From: Manduca sexta
Lineage: Eukaryota; Arthropoda; Insecta; Lepidoptera; Sphingidae
Assembly (NCBI RefSeq): GCF_014839805.1
Contig: NC_051117.1
Coordinates: 6,448,001-6,512,000 of the forward strand
Length of the DNA: 64,000 bases
Reading direction: 5' to 3'
Position numbers and translations under genes: made by a program. The notes under the pieces were generated by a model. That model saw nothing but the letters and a program-made list of their open reading frames with translations, searched no databases and was not told the DNA's origin. Shown piece after piece: positions 1 to 11,000 of the stretch; the stretch's first letter is position 1; each line of letters starts with the position of its first letter.

Positions 1-1
1 A

Positions 2-2011
2 CATGTTGCCACACCGCCTCCTACAACATCTAGAAGGACAAATATAGTGTCAATAAGGCCTTTTGCTTTCAAACGCAGATCAAAGCGTCAAGCAGATTTT
101 GGTAACCGTAAATATAATAACTTTAGACGACCTGGTAAAGCTGGAAAAGCAGGCACTACTCGTCGACCTGATCCCGAACCGGAGTCCGAAGCACCGCCAG
201 CGACTCAAAAACCTAGGTCCGGAGGTCGTTTTAATGGAAAATCGAGAGCCAATAGCAATACTCGAACAACAACTGCATCAGCACCTAAGACTCAGTCGAG
301 ACAGCCATTCATAATTCGTGGCGAAAGTAGAACGACATCTACCACATCTGCCCCAGCGTACAGAAGAGGCAAAACTAGAACATCAAGTAGAACTACAACA
401 ACTGCTTCTAGGCCTAAAGCTCCAAGACTCCAAGGAAAATCATCGTCAACTAGATCCAGCCCTACTAGAGCAACTACTAGATCACGAACACGTACCACTA
501 CAAGTAAGGCGTCAAGCAGACAGAGAAGTTCGTTCGAGAATTTCAGCGGAGAGCGTAAAAACAACTATGCTAACATTTTGAACGACGGAAAAATTACTAT
601 CACTCACCAGATACCTACAGAGGTGACAATCCCTGTCGTAAATGGTAAGATAACTGAGTACAAAAACGTAATATCAGCAACACAAAGCATAGAGACGTTG
701 TTATTGAATCAGGTTTCAACGTCACTCGGATCACTAGGTCAACCGCAATTGGTACTTGCTGCTGAATCTACTGAAATAGATCCCGGTTCGGGAGCCACTA
801 AGGTTATCAAGTACCTACTTAATGAAACTCCTACCACAACAGTCATTTTCACTCCCACCACCATTAGAGGACGTAAGACCTCTTACTCTCACGTATTACC
901 TAGCACAGTTTACAACGTAGAGCCAGTAACCCAAACAATTGCTCCCGAAATCAATTCAAACGTACCTTTGGCGAATTTGTTACTCTCCCAGCTGTTACTT
1001 GGTAACCAACAGCCTGCGATAAACCCTCTCCTAGCCTTCCAAGGACAAGGTCTATTACCGCAGCAACAAATTGTACAAACACCAGTAACTGAATACAAAA
1101 CGAGAGCTACAACTTACGTCACAACGGTGACTGATGCTCGGGAGACTGTTCTGCCAATTACTTTTAGAGGCAAAGCTATTTTGACTACTATTGTAGATCC
1201 AACCACAAACGTGATCACGGCCACTGAGTTTGTAACTGAAACGGTCATCACAACGCCAACGGCTTATGGCCCTGGTCCGCAACTTAACTCGTTACTTCTC
1301 CCTCTCCTTTTGCAGCAACAGCAACAACAACCAATGCTAAATCTGCAAACAGCCAATCCTCTCTTAGGTTTAGGTCAGCCGGACTTGAACCTTAATAATT
1401 TGAACAATCTGAATCAAGTACAAAACAATTTGAATAACGATATATTCAGTAATAGTCCTAAGCCTAATGTTCTCTCAGATTTCAACAGTAATGAGGACTT
1501 TTCCGATGACCATATAGATGATAATGAGGATGATTCCCTTCCGCCCCCACCTACAAGTCGGAGGAGTAAACAGCGTGGTTATAAAGCCGCTGCTCCACCT
1601 CCCGCCCCTCCTAAGCTAACTAGCGTAGTAACATTGTACGTATCAGGCAAACATCCTGGTGAATTCAGTACAGTTTTATCTACAGTGATATCAGATGACA
1701 CACAGACAGTTAGGAAACGTGAAGCTATTTACTACGAGGACGTTAAAGTGTCTCCGACGATACTGCCTTCGGTCGACGAGTTATACAGCTCGCAGATCGA
1801 TAACAGTCTGAGTGCGATCGCATTAAATTCAGAAAGGTACTTAGATAACTCCTCAGTGGAGAATCAGTTAGAAACACAAAGCCTGGAAAGCGTTGTGGGG
1901 GAACTGAGCAGGCATATAAGGTATGACTCATCACCAACGTACGTCGTCGATTTAGGAAGCCCTTCAGCGATCAGGCATATAAAACAGAGTTCAGTTGACG
2001 ACATTTCTTGA
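2..2011 (+). CDS. Mucin-like Ser/Thr-rich extracellular protein, 5'-partial (3' terminal exon)
   Basis: The frame is open from base 2, so the coding exon starts upstream of the window; 669 residues are visible, ending in TGA at 2009-2011. The first ~180 residues are rich in Arg, Thr and Ser and carry a furin-like site (RSKRQ, near base 80). Next come alternating blocks of Thr/Val-rich sequence and Leu-rich sequence (LANLLLSQLLLG; LNSLLLPLLLQQQQQQ with a short polyQ at about 1306-1332), then an Asn/Leu stretch, an acidic patch, PPPP runs and a Ser-rich C-terminus. There is no membrane segment or folded domain that I recognise. This is the composition of a secreted, O-glycosylated mucin or apical-matrix protein; that role is inference. 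It could be a separate gene or an alternative 3' end of the larger gene that begins downstream, because both share Thr-Tyr-Thr motif blocks. Confidence 0.75.
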   Translation, partial: HVATPPPTTSRRTNIVSIRPFAFKRRSKRQADFGNRKYNNFRRPGKAGKAGTTRRPDPEPESEAPPATQKPRSGGRFNGKSRANSNTRTTTASAPKTQSRQPFIIRGESRTTSTTSAPAYRRGKTRTSSRTTTTASRPKAPRLQGKSSSTRSSPTRATTRSRTRTTTSKASSRQRSSFENFSGERKNNYANILNDGKITITHQIPTEVTIPVVNGKITEYKNVISATQSIETLLLNQVSTSLGSLGQPQLVLAAESTEIDPGSGATKVIKYLLNETPTTTVIFTPTTIRGRKTSYSHVLPSTVYNVEPVTQTIAPEINSNVPLANLLLSQLLLGNQQPAINPLLAFQGQGLLPQQQIVQTPVTEYKTRATTYVTTVTDARETVLPITFRGKAILTTIVDPTTNVITATEFVTETVITTPTAYGPGPQLNSLLLPLLLQQQQQQPMLNLQTANPLLGLGQPDLNLNNLNNLNQVQNNLNNDIFSNSPKPNVLSDFNSNEDFSDDHIDDNEDDSLPPPPTSRRSKQRGYKAAAPPPAPPKLTSVVTLYVSGKHPGEFSTVLSTVISDDTQTVRKREAIYYEDVKVSPTILPSVDELYSSQIDNSLSAIALNSERYLDNSSVENQLETQSLESVVGELSRHIRYDSSPTYVVDLGSPSAIRHIKQSSVDDIS

Positions 2012-4207
2012 AACGACGATAATGGTTAGATGTGTATAATAAAGGGTTAGTTATTTATTTACATTGTATCATAGTAAGTTAACTATGAGTAGTGCCTTAT
2101 AGTTTTAATGAATTAGTTTGTAAGAAAGAAATACTCTTTTGTACTTTGATAGTCTCTTTTTGTAAGTTCACCAAAAAATTTTCCTATGTTACCATATTGG
2201 AGGGGACGCGTCGGAAATCTTTGTAATTGTACTCACTGCCTAAGAATAAGTTTTAATCGAACTTAGATTATGGATTGTAATCATAATTGTCTGTAATATT
2301 CATACTTCCATTGCTTACAATTGTACATTGCAAATACGACTTAAATGTTAAAATAATAAAACATTTTAAAAATATATATTTGTATCATTTGAAACGTAAT
2401 TTCAAAACACTTAACACAACACAAAAAACAACAAATAAAAAAATAATTTTGGTCATGACAATGATAAAAGACAACGATATCCGAAGACCTAATCTGACTG
2501 ACTGACCATCTGGAATTTGATGATGAAGAAACTATGACAATGATAAGACATGATGACTTGGACTCGGCGAGGAATCCCGAAGGTTCCCACTAGTGGCCGG
2601 TACCAAACCCACCTCCCGTGCTCCATCTTCCGAGGTGAGTTGACTGTTCAATTTTCGTTAAATTGTGGTGTTTTTGAATTTTTAAATCAATTCTCAATAA
2701 CTCCACGGCTGTCATTGTCATTGTCACAGGAGCAATTCCGTACAGCTTAGTGTAACAAAATACCTCGGGACCGTCCCGTATACGCCGATTAAGGCCACCA
2801 TAGATTTTGGTTGGTATGCCGGTGTAGGGAATACATAGGAGTAGGGACTCGGTCCAATGCTCGCTCGGGTGATGTTATACTAATGTGTTTCAACATTGGG
2901 CCGTAAGACTGGTGAAACCAAGATAACTGTTCCACTCACCCCCGAAGTGGTGGTAGCAATAACGCGTTTTTATCTGGTGGAAAAAAAGGGTTGAGAAGCA
3001 TTGTATTTGCAATATGTTTATATATTTATGACGACTTTGTAATTTTGCCGAATAATAAATACTATTTAAAACGCATTTAGCTTGTTTTTTTCTGATTAAG
3101 CTCCGGGGCTTTCTGACCAAATTTCGAAATTATTTTTAACAGTCAATAAAAAGACCCAATTTGTAGAAACAAATTATGGTAAAGGTTAGCTTGTGACCTA
3201 AATAAGTACAAAAATATTGTTCAAATTATAAATTCAAGAACACCACGCAATTGAAGTAAGATGTACATATATAGAATTATTATTAATAGATTTCAGACCA
3301 CTAAAATCAACGTAATGAATTGTAAGTAGTTATTTTAGTTTCAGTACTTACTAACTTAATTGTAGTTTGATTAACTTTAATTAGACAAAGGAAGGTACAG
3401 AGAACAATGACACAAGATTATTTAAACATTATGTATAAGATATTTTATAGTTTTTGATGATATTAGGGGCATCAAATTATTGCACATATTACTAGAAGCA
3501 ATACTCGGTCTCAGAGAGAAGCTGGAAATATTTTTTAAAATATGCAATATTTATGTTTTTTATTGATATCTCTACCTTCCTTATTAATAATCGATTGTGA
3601 ATCATCATTAAAGTTAACGTAAACGAATAATTTTATCATTAATTTTCGCATCGGAGACTTAATATGTGTACCTTTTAGACCGTGTTCATTTATTGGACCC
3701 TGAAGTCAATTTCGAGCGCTTTGACCTTCAGTTTACCTTTCGAAAATTGAATTAGCCAGTTTAGGTCAGCGTGAAAAATATTATAAAATATCAGTTAAAA
3801 AGTTTTTTTTTTGTATTGTTTAAATCAAACTTATTAGAGTGTAATTGCATATTGTCCATCTTATAAAATATACTTAATATAATCATTCGATTGTATACGA
3901 TGTAGATTCACAATAGATTGATGTATTTTAGAGACTAACACTTTATATTTCTGCACATTTTAGTATTTAAGCTATAATTAAATCAATTTATAAACCCACA
4001 AACGTTTCACTATCTATATCTTAGTTTGCAGTTATAACATTTTCTAGTTCACTCATAAATTCAAATGCCCAAAAAATAATTTACCGTCCACTCTTTTACC
4101 ATACCATAATATTGTTTCAACATGCATTTACATTTTACATTTTGAGCGCTATCACTCAAATCATAACGTAACTCACAATATTTACAAAAACACACCCAAC
4201 ATTTCAG
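2012..4207 (+). other. 3' UTR and gap or intron between the two mucin-like coding regions
   Basis: A canonical AATAAA at 2038-2043 lies 27 nt after the stop of the upstream mucin-like gene, so its transcript may end near 2060; a further run of AATAAAA lies near 2354. The remainder is AT-rich and has no convincing coding signal. A good donor-like GTGAGT at 2635 follows a short GC-richer stretch (about 2545-2634). It could close a 5' exon of the next gene, because its reading frame (phase 1) would fit the exon at 4208, but no signal peptide is visible. A moderately GC-rich block at about 2755-2960 looks like a decayed repeat. Confidence 0.4.
2038..2043 (+). terminator. Candidate polyadenylation signal of the upstream mucin-like gene
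   Basis: Perfect AATAAA hexamer 27 nt downstream of the TGA stop at 2011. The spacing is short but usable. Confidence 0.5.
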
Positions 4208-5037
4208 CTTTTAATACAAATGGAATAATATACGACAATACCCCATGGAAACCGGGAAATGATGCAGAGGCACAAAGAGCGGTCACAGACGATGGAGAAA
4301 GGAAACTAAATAACTTAGCTACAAGAATCATGTCTAATGGAGTGGAAGTGTTGGTAAAGGACAAAAATACTGACGGAAAATACGAACAGGTGAGATATTT
4401 CAACAGGTTTAAAGCTCTTGAAGATTATTCGGATAATTTATTTTATCTTTTAAATGTCAAAGTTGTTTTGTACGGTAAATAGCGAGATTTATATGAATAA
4501 TTCACATTACTTGTGGTCTCGCAGTTGACACCGTTTGATCACGGACTTAGACATGAACTTTAAAAAAATCTAGTATATCTAATATTAATTCTTTGTAATT
4601 GCATGTGGGCTTTAATTTGAAAAGGCCATTGTAGTATTATATCTACCGGATAGTAATTGATATTGAATCAAACAAACACTTCGGATTGTAAGTGATTACA
4701 ATTTTATTTTTCTCAGCGAACAATTAAACTCATGCAACAATCGACACTGAAACCGTCATATCTCACCAGCGCAGCACCAAAACAAACATTGCTATCATCA
4801 GCTGTCGCCACTGTCGTAAAACATCAGCAAATAAGCGCTCTGCTCCCTCTAAACAAGCTTCTTAAACATAACTACATTATCAAGACTTGTATGACTACAT
4901 ACACTTATTTGACGACGATAGTTCAAAACAAAAGGAGTGCTATATCCACCTTCGACACAATAGTCTCTGTTGTCACCACAGAATCATTAACGAATTTATA
5001 CGCGACAGACGATTTGCCAGATTTAAAACCCACAAAA
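4208..5037 (+). CDS. Exons 1-2 in window: N-terminal ectodomain with Thr-Tyr-Thr motif
   Basis: Exon 4208-4389 (acceptor TTTCAG, donor GTGAGA) encodes 60 residues beginning FNTNGIIYDN, charged and helix-prone. Exon 4717-5037 (acceptor TTCTCAG, donor GTAAGA) encodes 107 residues. They include a Leu-rich stretch (ISALLPLNKLLK) followed by the motif TCMTTYTYLTTIV and a Thr/Val-rich segment. The order Leu-rich block then Thr/Tyr block repeats the style of the mucin-like exon at 2-2011. Both exons keep phase with the 6.1-kb exon that follows. Confidence 0.75.
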
Positions 5038-8000
5038 GTAAGATATGAAACCCCATGGATCCTGGATGTGGAGTCCTAAGACCCTACCCAACCGTCAAAT
5101 TAGCTTGTTTAAATTTGCTTTGACTTGTATCTTACCCCAAAACATAACTGTTTATCGCCCATGATATTGTCCAAAAAATAAATCCCACCCTAGGCCATGC
5201 TATTTAAAAATATCAGCAAAATTTTATATTTAATTATATTTCTTTGAATTTCAGACGAAATACATGGAAGTCAAGACAATACAACCATCGTCACCAACTA
5301 AAGTGTACATGAGTAGTTTTCCAAAAGCTGACAAAAGAATTGACAACGAAGATGATAGTCCTTATGACCTAATACAGCCATCAGAAGTAAGTCATGCATC
5401 CTGTACTACTTCTTGTTCCTGTAGCAGTACGAAAACTGAAGGACTTCAAACCAAGTATCCAAATAGGGATGTCTCTATGGGGTCTTATAATATGAAAACT
5501 TCTAAGTATGGCAGTCCAGTTCTTGATCTTCGACCGACAAACAAGGAACAGCTAGAGAAAAAAACTCAATATGGTCCATATGAATACGAGACCAGTTCCC
5601 AAGTAACACCCACCGATAGAATAGTTGAAAAATATACAGAAGTCATCAATGATTATTCGGACGAAAAGGATTCGAGTGTAGTGAACGAAAGTGAATTACT
5701 GACTAACGAACAAGCTCCTACGCCAACCAAAACAAACAAAGTGAACAATAAAACACCAGAGAAGAGTAAACCTGAGAAGCAAAAACCGAATAAGAATAAA
5801 TTTGTAGTTGCAGACTTATTGAAATTAGGCACTCTTGGAATAAAAGGTTTGACTCAACTGGCTCCTGTTATAGAGAAAATGACAGGTGGTTTCATAAAAC
5901 GTCAAGAAACAACAAACAAAGTAACAACCACAACGATTAAACCAGCAGTTAAATTAACAGCATACAATGTAGATAAGAGAGTTGATAGTGAAATGGAATC
6001 TAAACATAATAACTTTCCGATATACATACCAGTTGATGAACTAGAAACCTCTGAATCACAGATGATATATACTAATGCAACATTGCATCAAAACTTAGTA
6101 TGGGCAGCAGAACACAAACAGCCTAAAGCACATATCGTCCCACCTAAGATCATTCATGAAAGTCCTCTAGTTAATGGAGGCATACCTATTAGCCCAGGAG
6201 AGATTATTACAGCTAACTCTGATGTAATTGTCGGTAAACCAGCAGTAGGCGGACCGTTGACATTAGCAGCAAGTGGAATCAAATTGCAAAATCCTGTTAG
6301 TCCGCCTCCAATTGATAGTTTTGTTGCAGCTAACGAACAGTATTTGATTAATGAAAAACCTTTGTCTGATCAAGGTGTATTGGATACAAAAGTGGATGAT
6401 TCATACGATTTACGACCTCCGGGTTTGCCCAATATGAAACCTAAGCCAAATAGGCCTCTTAATGCACAGAGACCGTCGATTTCTGTATTTGGTCACCAAA
6501 ATAAAATGCCACCTAGGTTACCGCCTACGCCGCATATATCTAACGATCAATTAATGAAAACCGAGCATATAAAAAGTACAACTATGGTATTAGGTAATCA
6601 TGGTAGGCCAGCCTTTTTGGATTATATTCCCTCTTTGGCTAAGCCAGTGAATACGCATATAAAGCATCAAGTCAATTTTAAACCTGTAAACAAAGGCAAA
6701 GAACCTGAAGTACCTGATAATAGCCCAAGCTCTTCAGAAATAGTAAATACACAAATCAGAACTGAGGACGAATACGGAATAGCAGTCAATCCTGAATCTA
6801 ACAAACCGTTCTTAGTTGATATTCAACCTTCAAGAGTGGCTAATGTGTTGATACCTCATGGAAGCTCAACAGCTTTAGTATTTGCTGGTTCATCAGAACC
6901 CCATAAGACTGGAGATTATGTTGATGACCCATTACCGTATCCCGAACCAGGTTACTTTGGAAGTTTTAGCATCGATGCACCACAAATGACAAATGTTCAC
7001 AATGTTGCACCTAATAGCAATAAACAATATGCTAAACCTAATTTTAATAATCCACAAGATCATTATAAGCCTAACATACCGCCTTTCAAGGAGCACTCTA
7101 TAAGAAATGATTTAAAGATAAAATGGAAAGATAATAAACGACCAGGCGATTACAATAGAATTCCTCCACCTACAAGTAATCAAGAAACTCATGTTCAAGT
7201 CGGGCCTCAGATAACATCTTATAACCCGGATATATTTAGTCCTACTAACGGAGATTTTGACAAGTATAATAAAGTCAAAGGTAACGACAAGCCTAAAGAC
7301 GGGAAAAAAATTATAGACAAAGAGTATGAGAATTATTTAGCTGTTCCACCTCCACCTCCTAAGATGATCTTCAATCAAGATAACTCACATGACAAGCTCA
7401 AGCCATATCAGCAAAGACCTATTGTACATACAAAACCAGTTCAAGATATGAAAGTATTCCTAAATATACAGCATCCAGTCCCTCAAGAACAAATGCCACC
7501 GAAAGTTACATCAGAAATTTACTTTGCTGCGCAGGCTCCAAACAACAAACCTTCACCCACTTACACAATTCACATACCTCCAGCGAAGGATTCTTTCGTG
7601 AATACATTTAATAAACCAACAAACAATATTGTGTCCACACCAATGCACACAGACGTTAACCAAGCCCAGAATCATTTTTCAATCGTATCTTCACCTAACA
7701 TAGCAAATACTTCACAAATTACTCACAATGATAATGACAAAGAAAATACATACACTGTTACGTTGAACACAGCTACAAATGTCGCAAGCAATGTTGGGGA
7801 GGTTAGCCAAGTTATTGGATCAAGTGTCCCTGTGCCTATAGGATCGACTAATGTTGGCTTAAACACTGATATTCCAATTGGAATAAACTTTGCTATACGA
7901 GTGGAAGATAATCGTCCATCATTAGAAACATATAACTTGCAAGAAGATCAAAGGAAGCCTATTGTTTATGATGAGCATGGTCGCGTACCTATCAATGTAT

Positions 8001-11000
8001 CTGTAGAAGATAATAGATGGAATACGAGCTCAATAGAGAAAGAAGAAACAACAATAGTTGGCCATAATTATTATCATAAAAATGTTAACGCACCTCCGCG
8101 CAATGATTATAATAATCGTCCTATAATGCCACCTTCTTTGAACAGTCATGCAAATTTCCCTATGATGAATGAAGACACTACAGCACCTCCGAAAGATTTG
8201 AAACCAGTTGTGGAATATATGGATGATGTTAAATTTACTGATCAGAAGAGACCAGCGAAACTGATACCGAATATACCAACTAATTCTCATGGTTGGTACT
8301 CCAGTGTCTTGAATGAAAATAATATAAACCAAATCAAAGTAGAGGCTACAACTAGAAAGGTTATTCCAATTCACGATTATAATGAAAAGGATAGTATTCC
8401 TGACTTTGGAGAAAAAATTACGAGTGCTGGTAAACCACCAACAGAAATTTGGACGAAAAATCAACATATATTACCTAACTTTAATATAGGCAAGCCATTT
8501 ACGAAAGTTTCGACCACCGAAAAAACATATTCTAGTATCCCACCGCTAACTACAAAACCCTATGCTAGTAATAATTATATTCCGTCTAATCTAAATGCCA
8601 TGCAGCAACCAGCATACGACATACCGATAAGAGATAACAGTGATGAAACTACAACATCTACGCAAAAACCAAAACCTGTGTATGAGAATTCTGAAGAAGT
8701 TTACGACGGCGAAGAAGAACAAGAAAGTACTTATGACACTGACGGTGCAATCAGTTTAGAATCTATGAAAATACCTGTAGTTAGTAGTGAGGTAGGCACT
8801 TCTACATCAACAGAAATAACTTTACTGCAAGACGAAGTATTAAATAATTCAAAAGAAAATCATAATAATAAACTATCTACTTTTAATCCTGGAACGCAAA
8901 CTGAGAAACCCTTCAGAACATCTAACAATATTTCATTCCAATCAAATGCGATTAAACCTGTGTATGCCAATAATTACTACAATATGAAACCTAGACCGTT
9001 TACAGTAAACACTGCTTTGGTACTTGATCATCAATTACAGCAACCACATTGGCAAATAAATCATATGATGGAGAATTCTTCTAACGCATCTTATGAAGAA
9101 AATATAGACTTAAACATTGGAGAAGAAATGAATGCACCGTCTACAACGAAACCGTCGGTTCAAAGAATTCCCTTACGACAGCCAGAAATTGATGATAAAT
9201 ACACACAGTCTTTCAGACCAGTGTTTACTCGCACAAACGGTACTCAAGTATTGAATGAATCTAATATAATCACATCGACAGTCCATATTAAAGACAAGAA
9301 ACCATTAATAGTTGAAAAGGCCACTGAAAAGTCGACAATGCCCACTTTCACCATAAGAAATGAAGTAGAATTTAACAAAACATCAAGTGAGATTGTAGAT
9401 TTATCTCCTCCTCCACCTACGATGGATTATAACTTTAAACCTTCGACTAACGATGAAATGATTATGGGTATGAGCCCACCGCCTCCAAGAAACACACCTG
9501 CCGGGCGTCCTCCTGTAAGAGTTCCTTTAACTCCACGACCAATTCCAGTTAGAACTCCTCCATCGTACAGACCCAAACCTCAAAGAACTTTACCGCCCAG
9601 ATTACCCACACAAAGGCCAGTAAGGAAACCTGCCAGAGACGAAGTTTCCACCTACAGGCCACATGTCCGCGATGATGCTCATACACATAGGCCAATTAGG
9701 GATGAAGTATCAACATACAGACCACTTGTTAGAGATGAAATTTCTACTTATAGACCTGCTTATGACATCTTGAATAATATCAGACGACCGGTTGCGAACC
9801 GCGATCAACCTTCTTCTCAACTCTTGCCGCCACCCAGAGAAACTCCCTCTAAAGTAATCACTCCAGTCACGGAAATATCTTCACCGACTATCAGTCAAGC
9901 TCCAGCACCTAACTTAGTATTCCCTACGCCTACGTCCTCAGGTTGGCTTACGTCATCTGGCTTCGACTTTTCATCAAGTTTCAATTTTGCTCCAACGTCT
10001 ATACAATTCCCTGAAACTTCCAAACCTTCCACGATTCCAGACCTGTCCGATGTTTCGTCTTCTGAGAACTCATATTCGTATGAAGTCGAATATTCTTCAG
10101 AAAAGAGCGATGAATTACCCTCGGAAAAACCTATATCCACAGAAGATAAACCAGCAGTTTCTAAGGAAGTTACTGATTCTACTACAAAGACATCGTCAAG
10201 CACAGAAACGAATGTTAGTGACTCGTTTGCTGAAGAGTCGGCAGAAGATACCGCTACGGATAAAATTAAAATAATACCCCTAGGTCATAAAAATAGAATT
10301 CGAAAACCGTACCCTATTCGAAATGATGATAGAAAAACAACCACTAGTAAGTTCAAGCTGCCATCTAAACCTACTTCTACTATAAGACCAACAAGGACAT
10401 TAGCTCGTCCTGATATAGTGTACCCCACAAGACATACCTCCATTAAAAAAATTGTAAGACCGATACCCACAAGAATACCTCCTGTTGTTCCACCTAGTAT
10501 TATTGAAAGTTCCGAATCAGCAATAGACGAAGAATTGATCAGGCCTACAGAAGTCCTGAGGGATAGCGTAATACCGACTCCGCAAATAGAAATATCTGGA
10601 GTACCAAACCCATCATCCACTTTAATAACACCAACATTAGAAGTAAACATAAGTCCTATTGTCCAACCAGTACATCACGCTGGAAACGAAATTAAGATAT
10701 CAGATGAAACAATACCAACTAAAACTGAATTTAGGACAACAGTTATTACTTTGACAAAGACGTTATCCGAGCCACCAACAACAATATCGAGTGTGGACTA
10801 CGTAAACTTAACACATACATTGACAGTCACACACACCAAAACAAGTCTTGTTAGTCAATCCGATGGAGCAGTTACTGAGACCTTGGTACTAACAAATACA
10901 CAAACATCAACAATCGTTGACGTTGTGACAGAAATACGAACACAAGTACAGCCTACAACTATAATAGAAACTGTTACCAAGCATATTCCAGTACCTCAAG

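Noticed and set aside
2550..2634. First coding exon of the SEA/EGF gene (reading MMTWTRRGIPKVPTSGRY)
   Set aside because: The donor and phase would fit the exon at 4208, but there is no signal peptide, and in-frame stops lie just upstream. Kept only as a possibility.
8030..8467. 145-residue minus-strand frame
   Set aside because: Antisense shadow of the 6.1-kb mucin exon, which has clear splice sites and phase.
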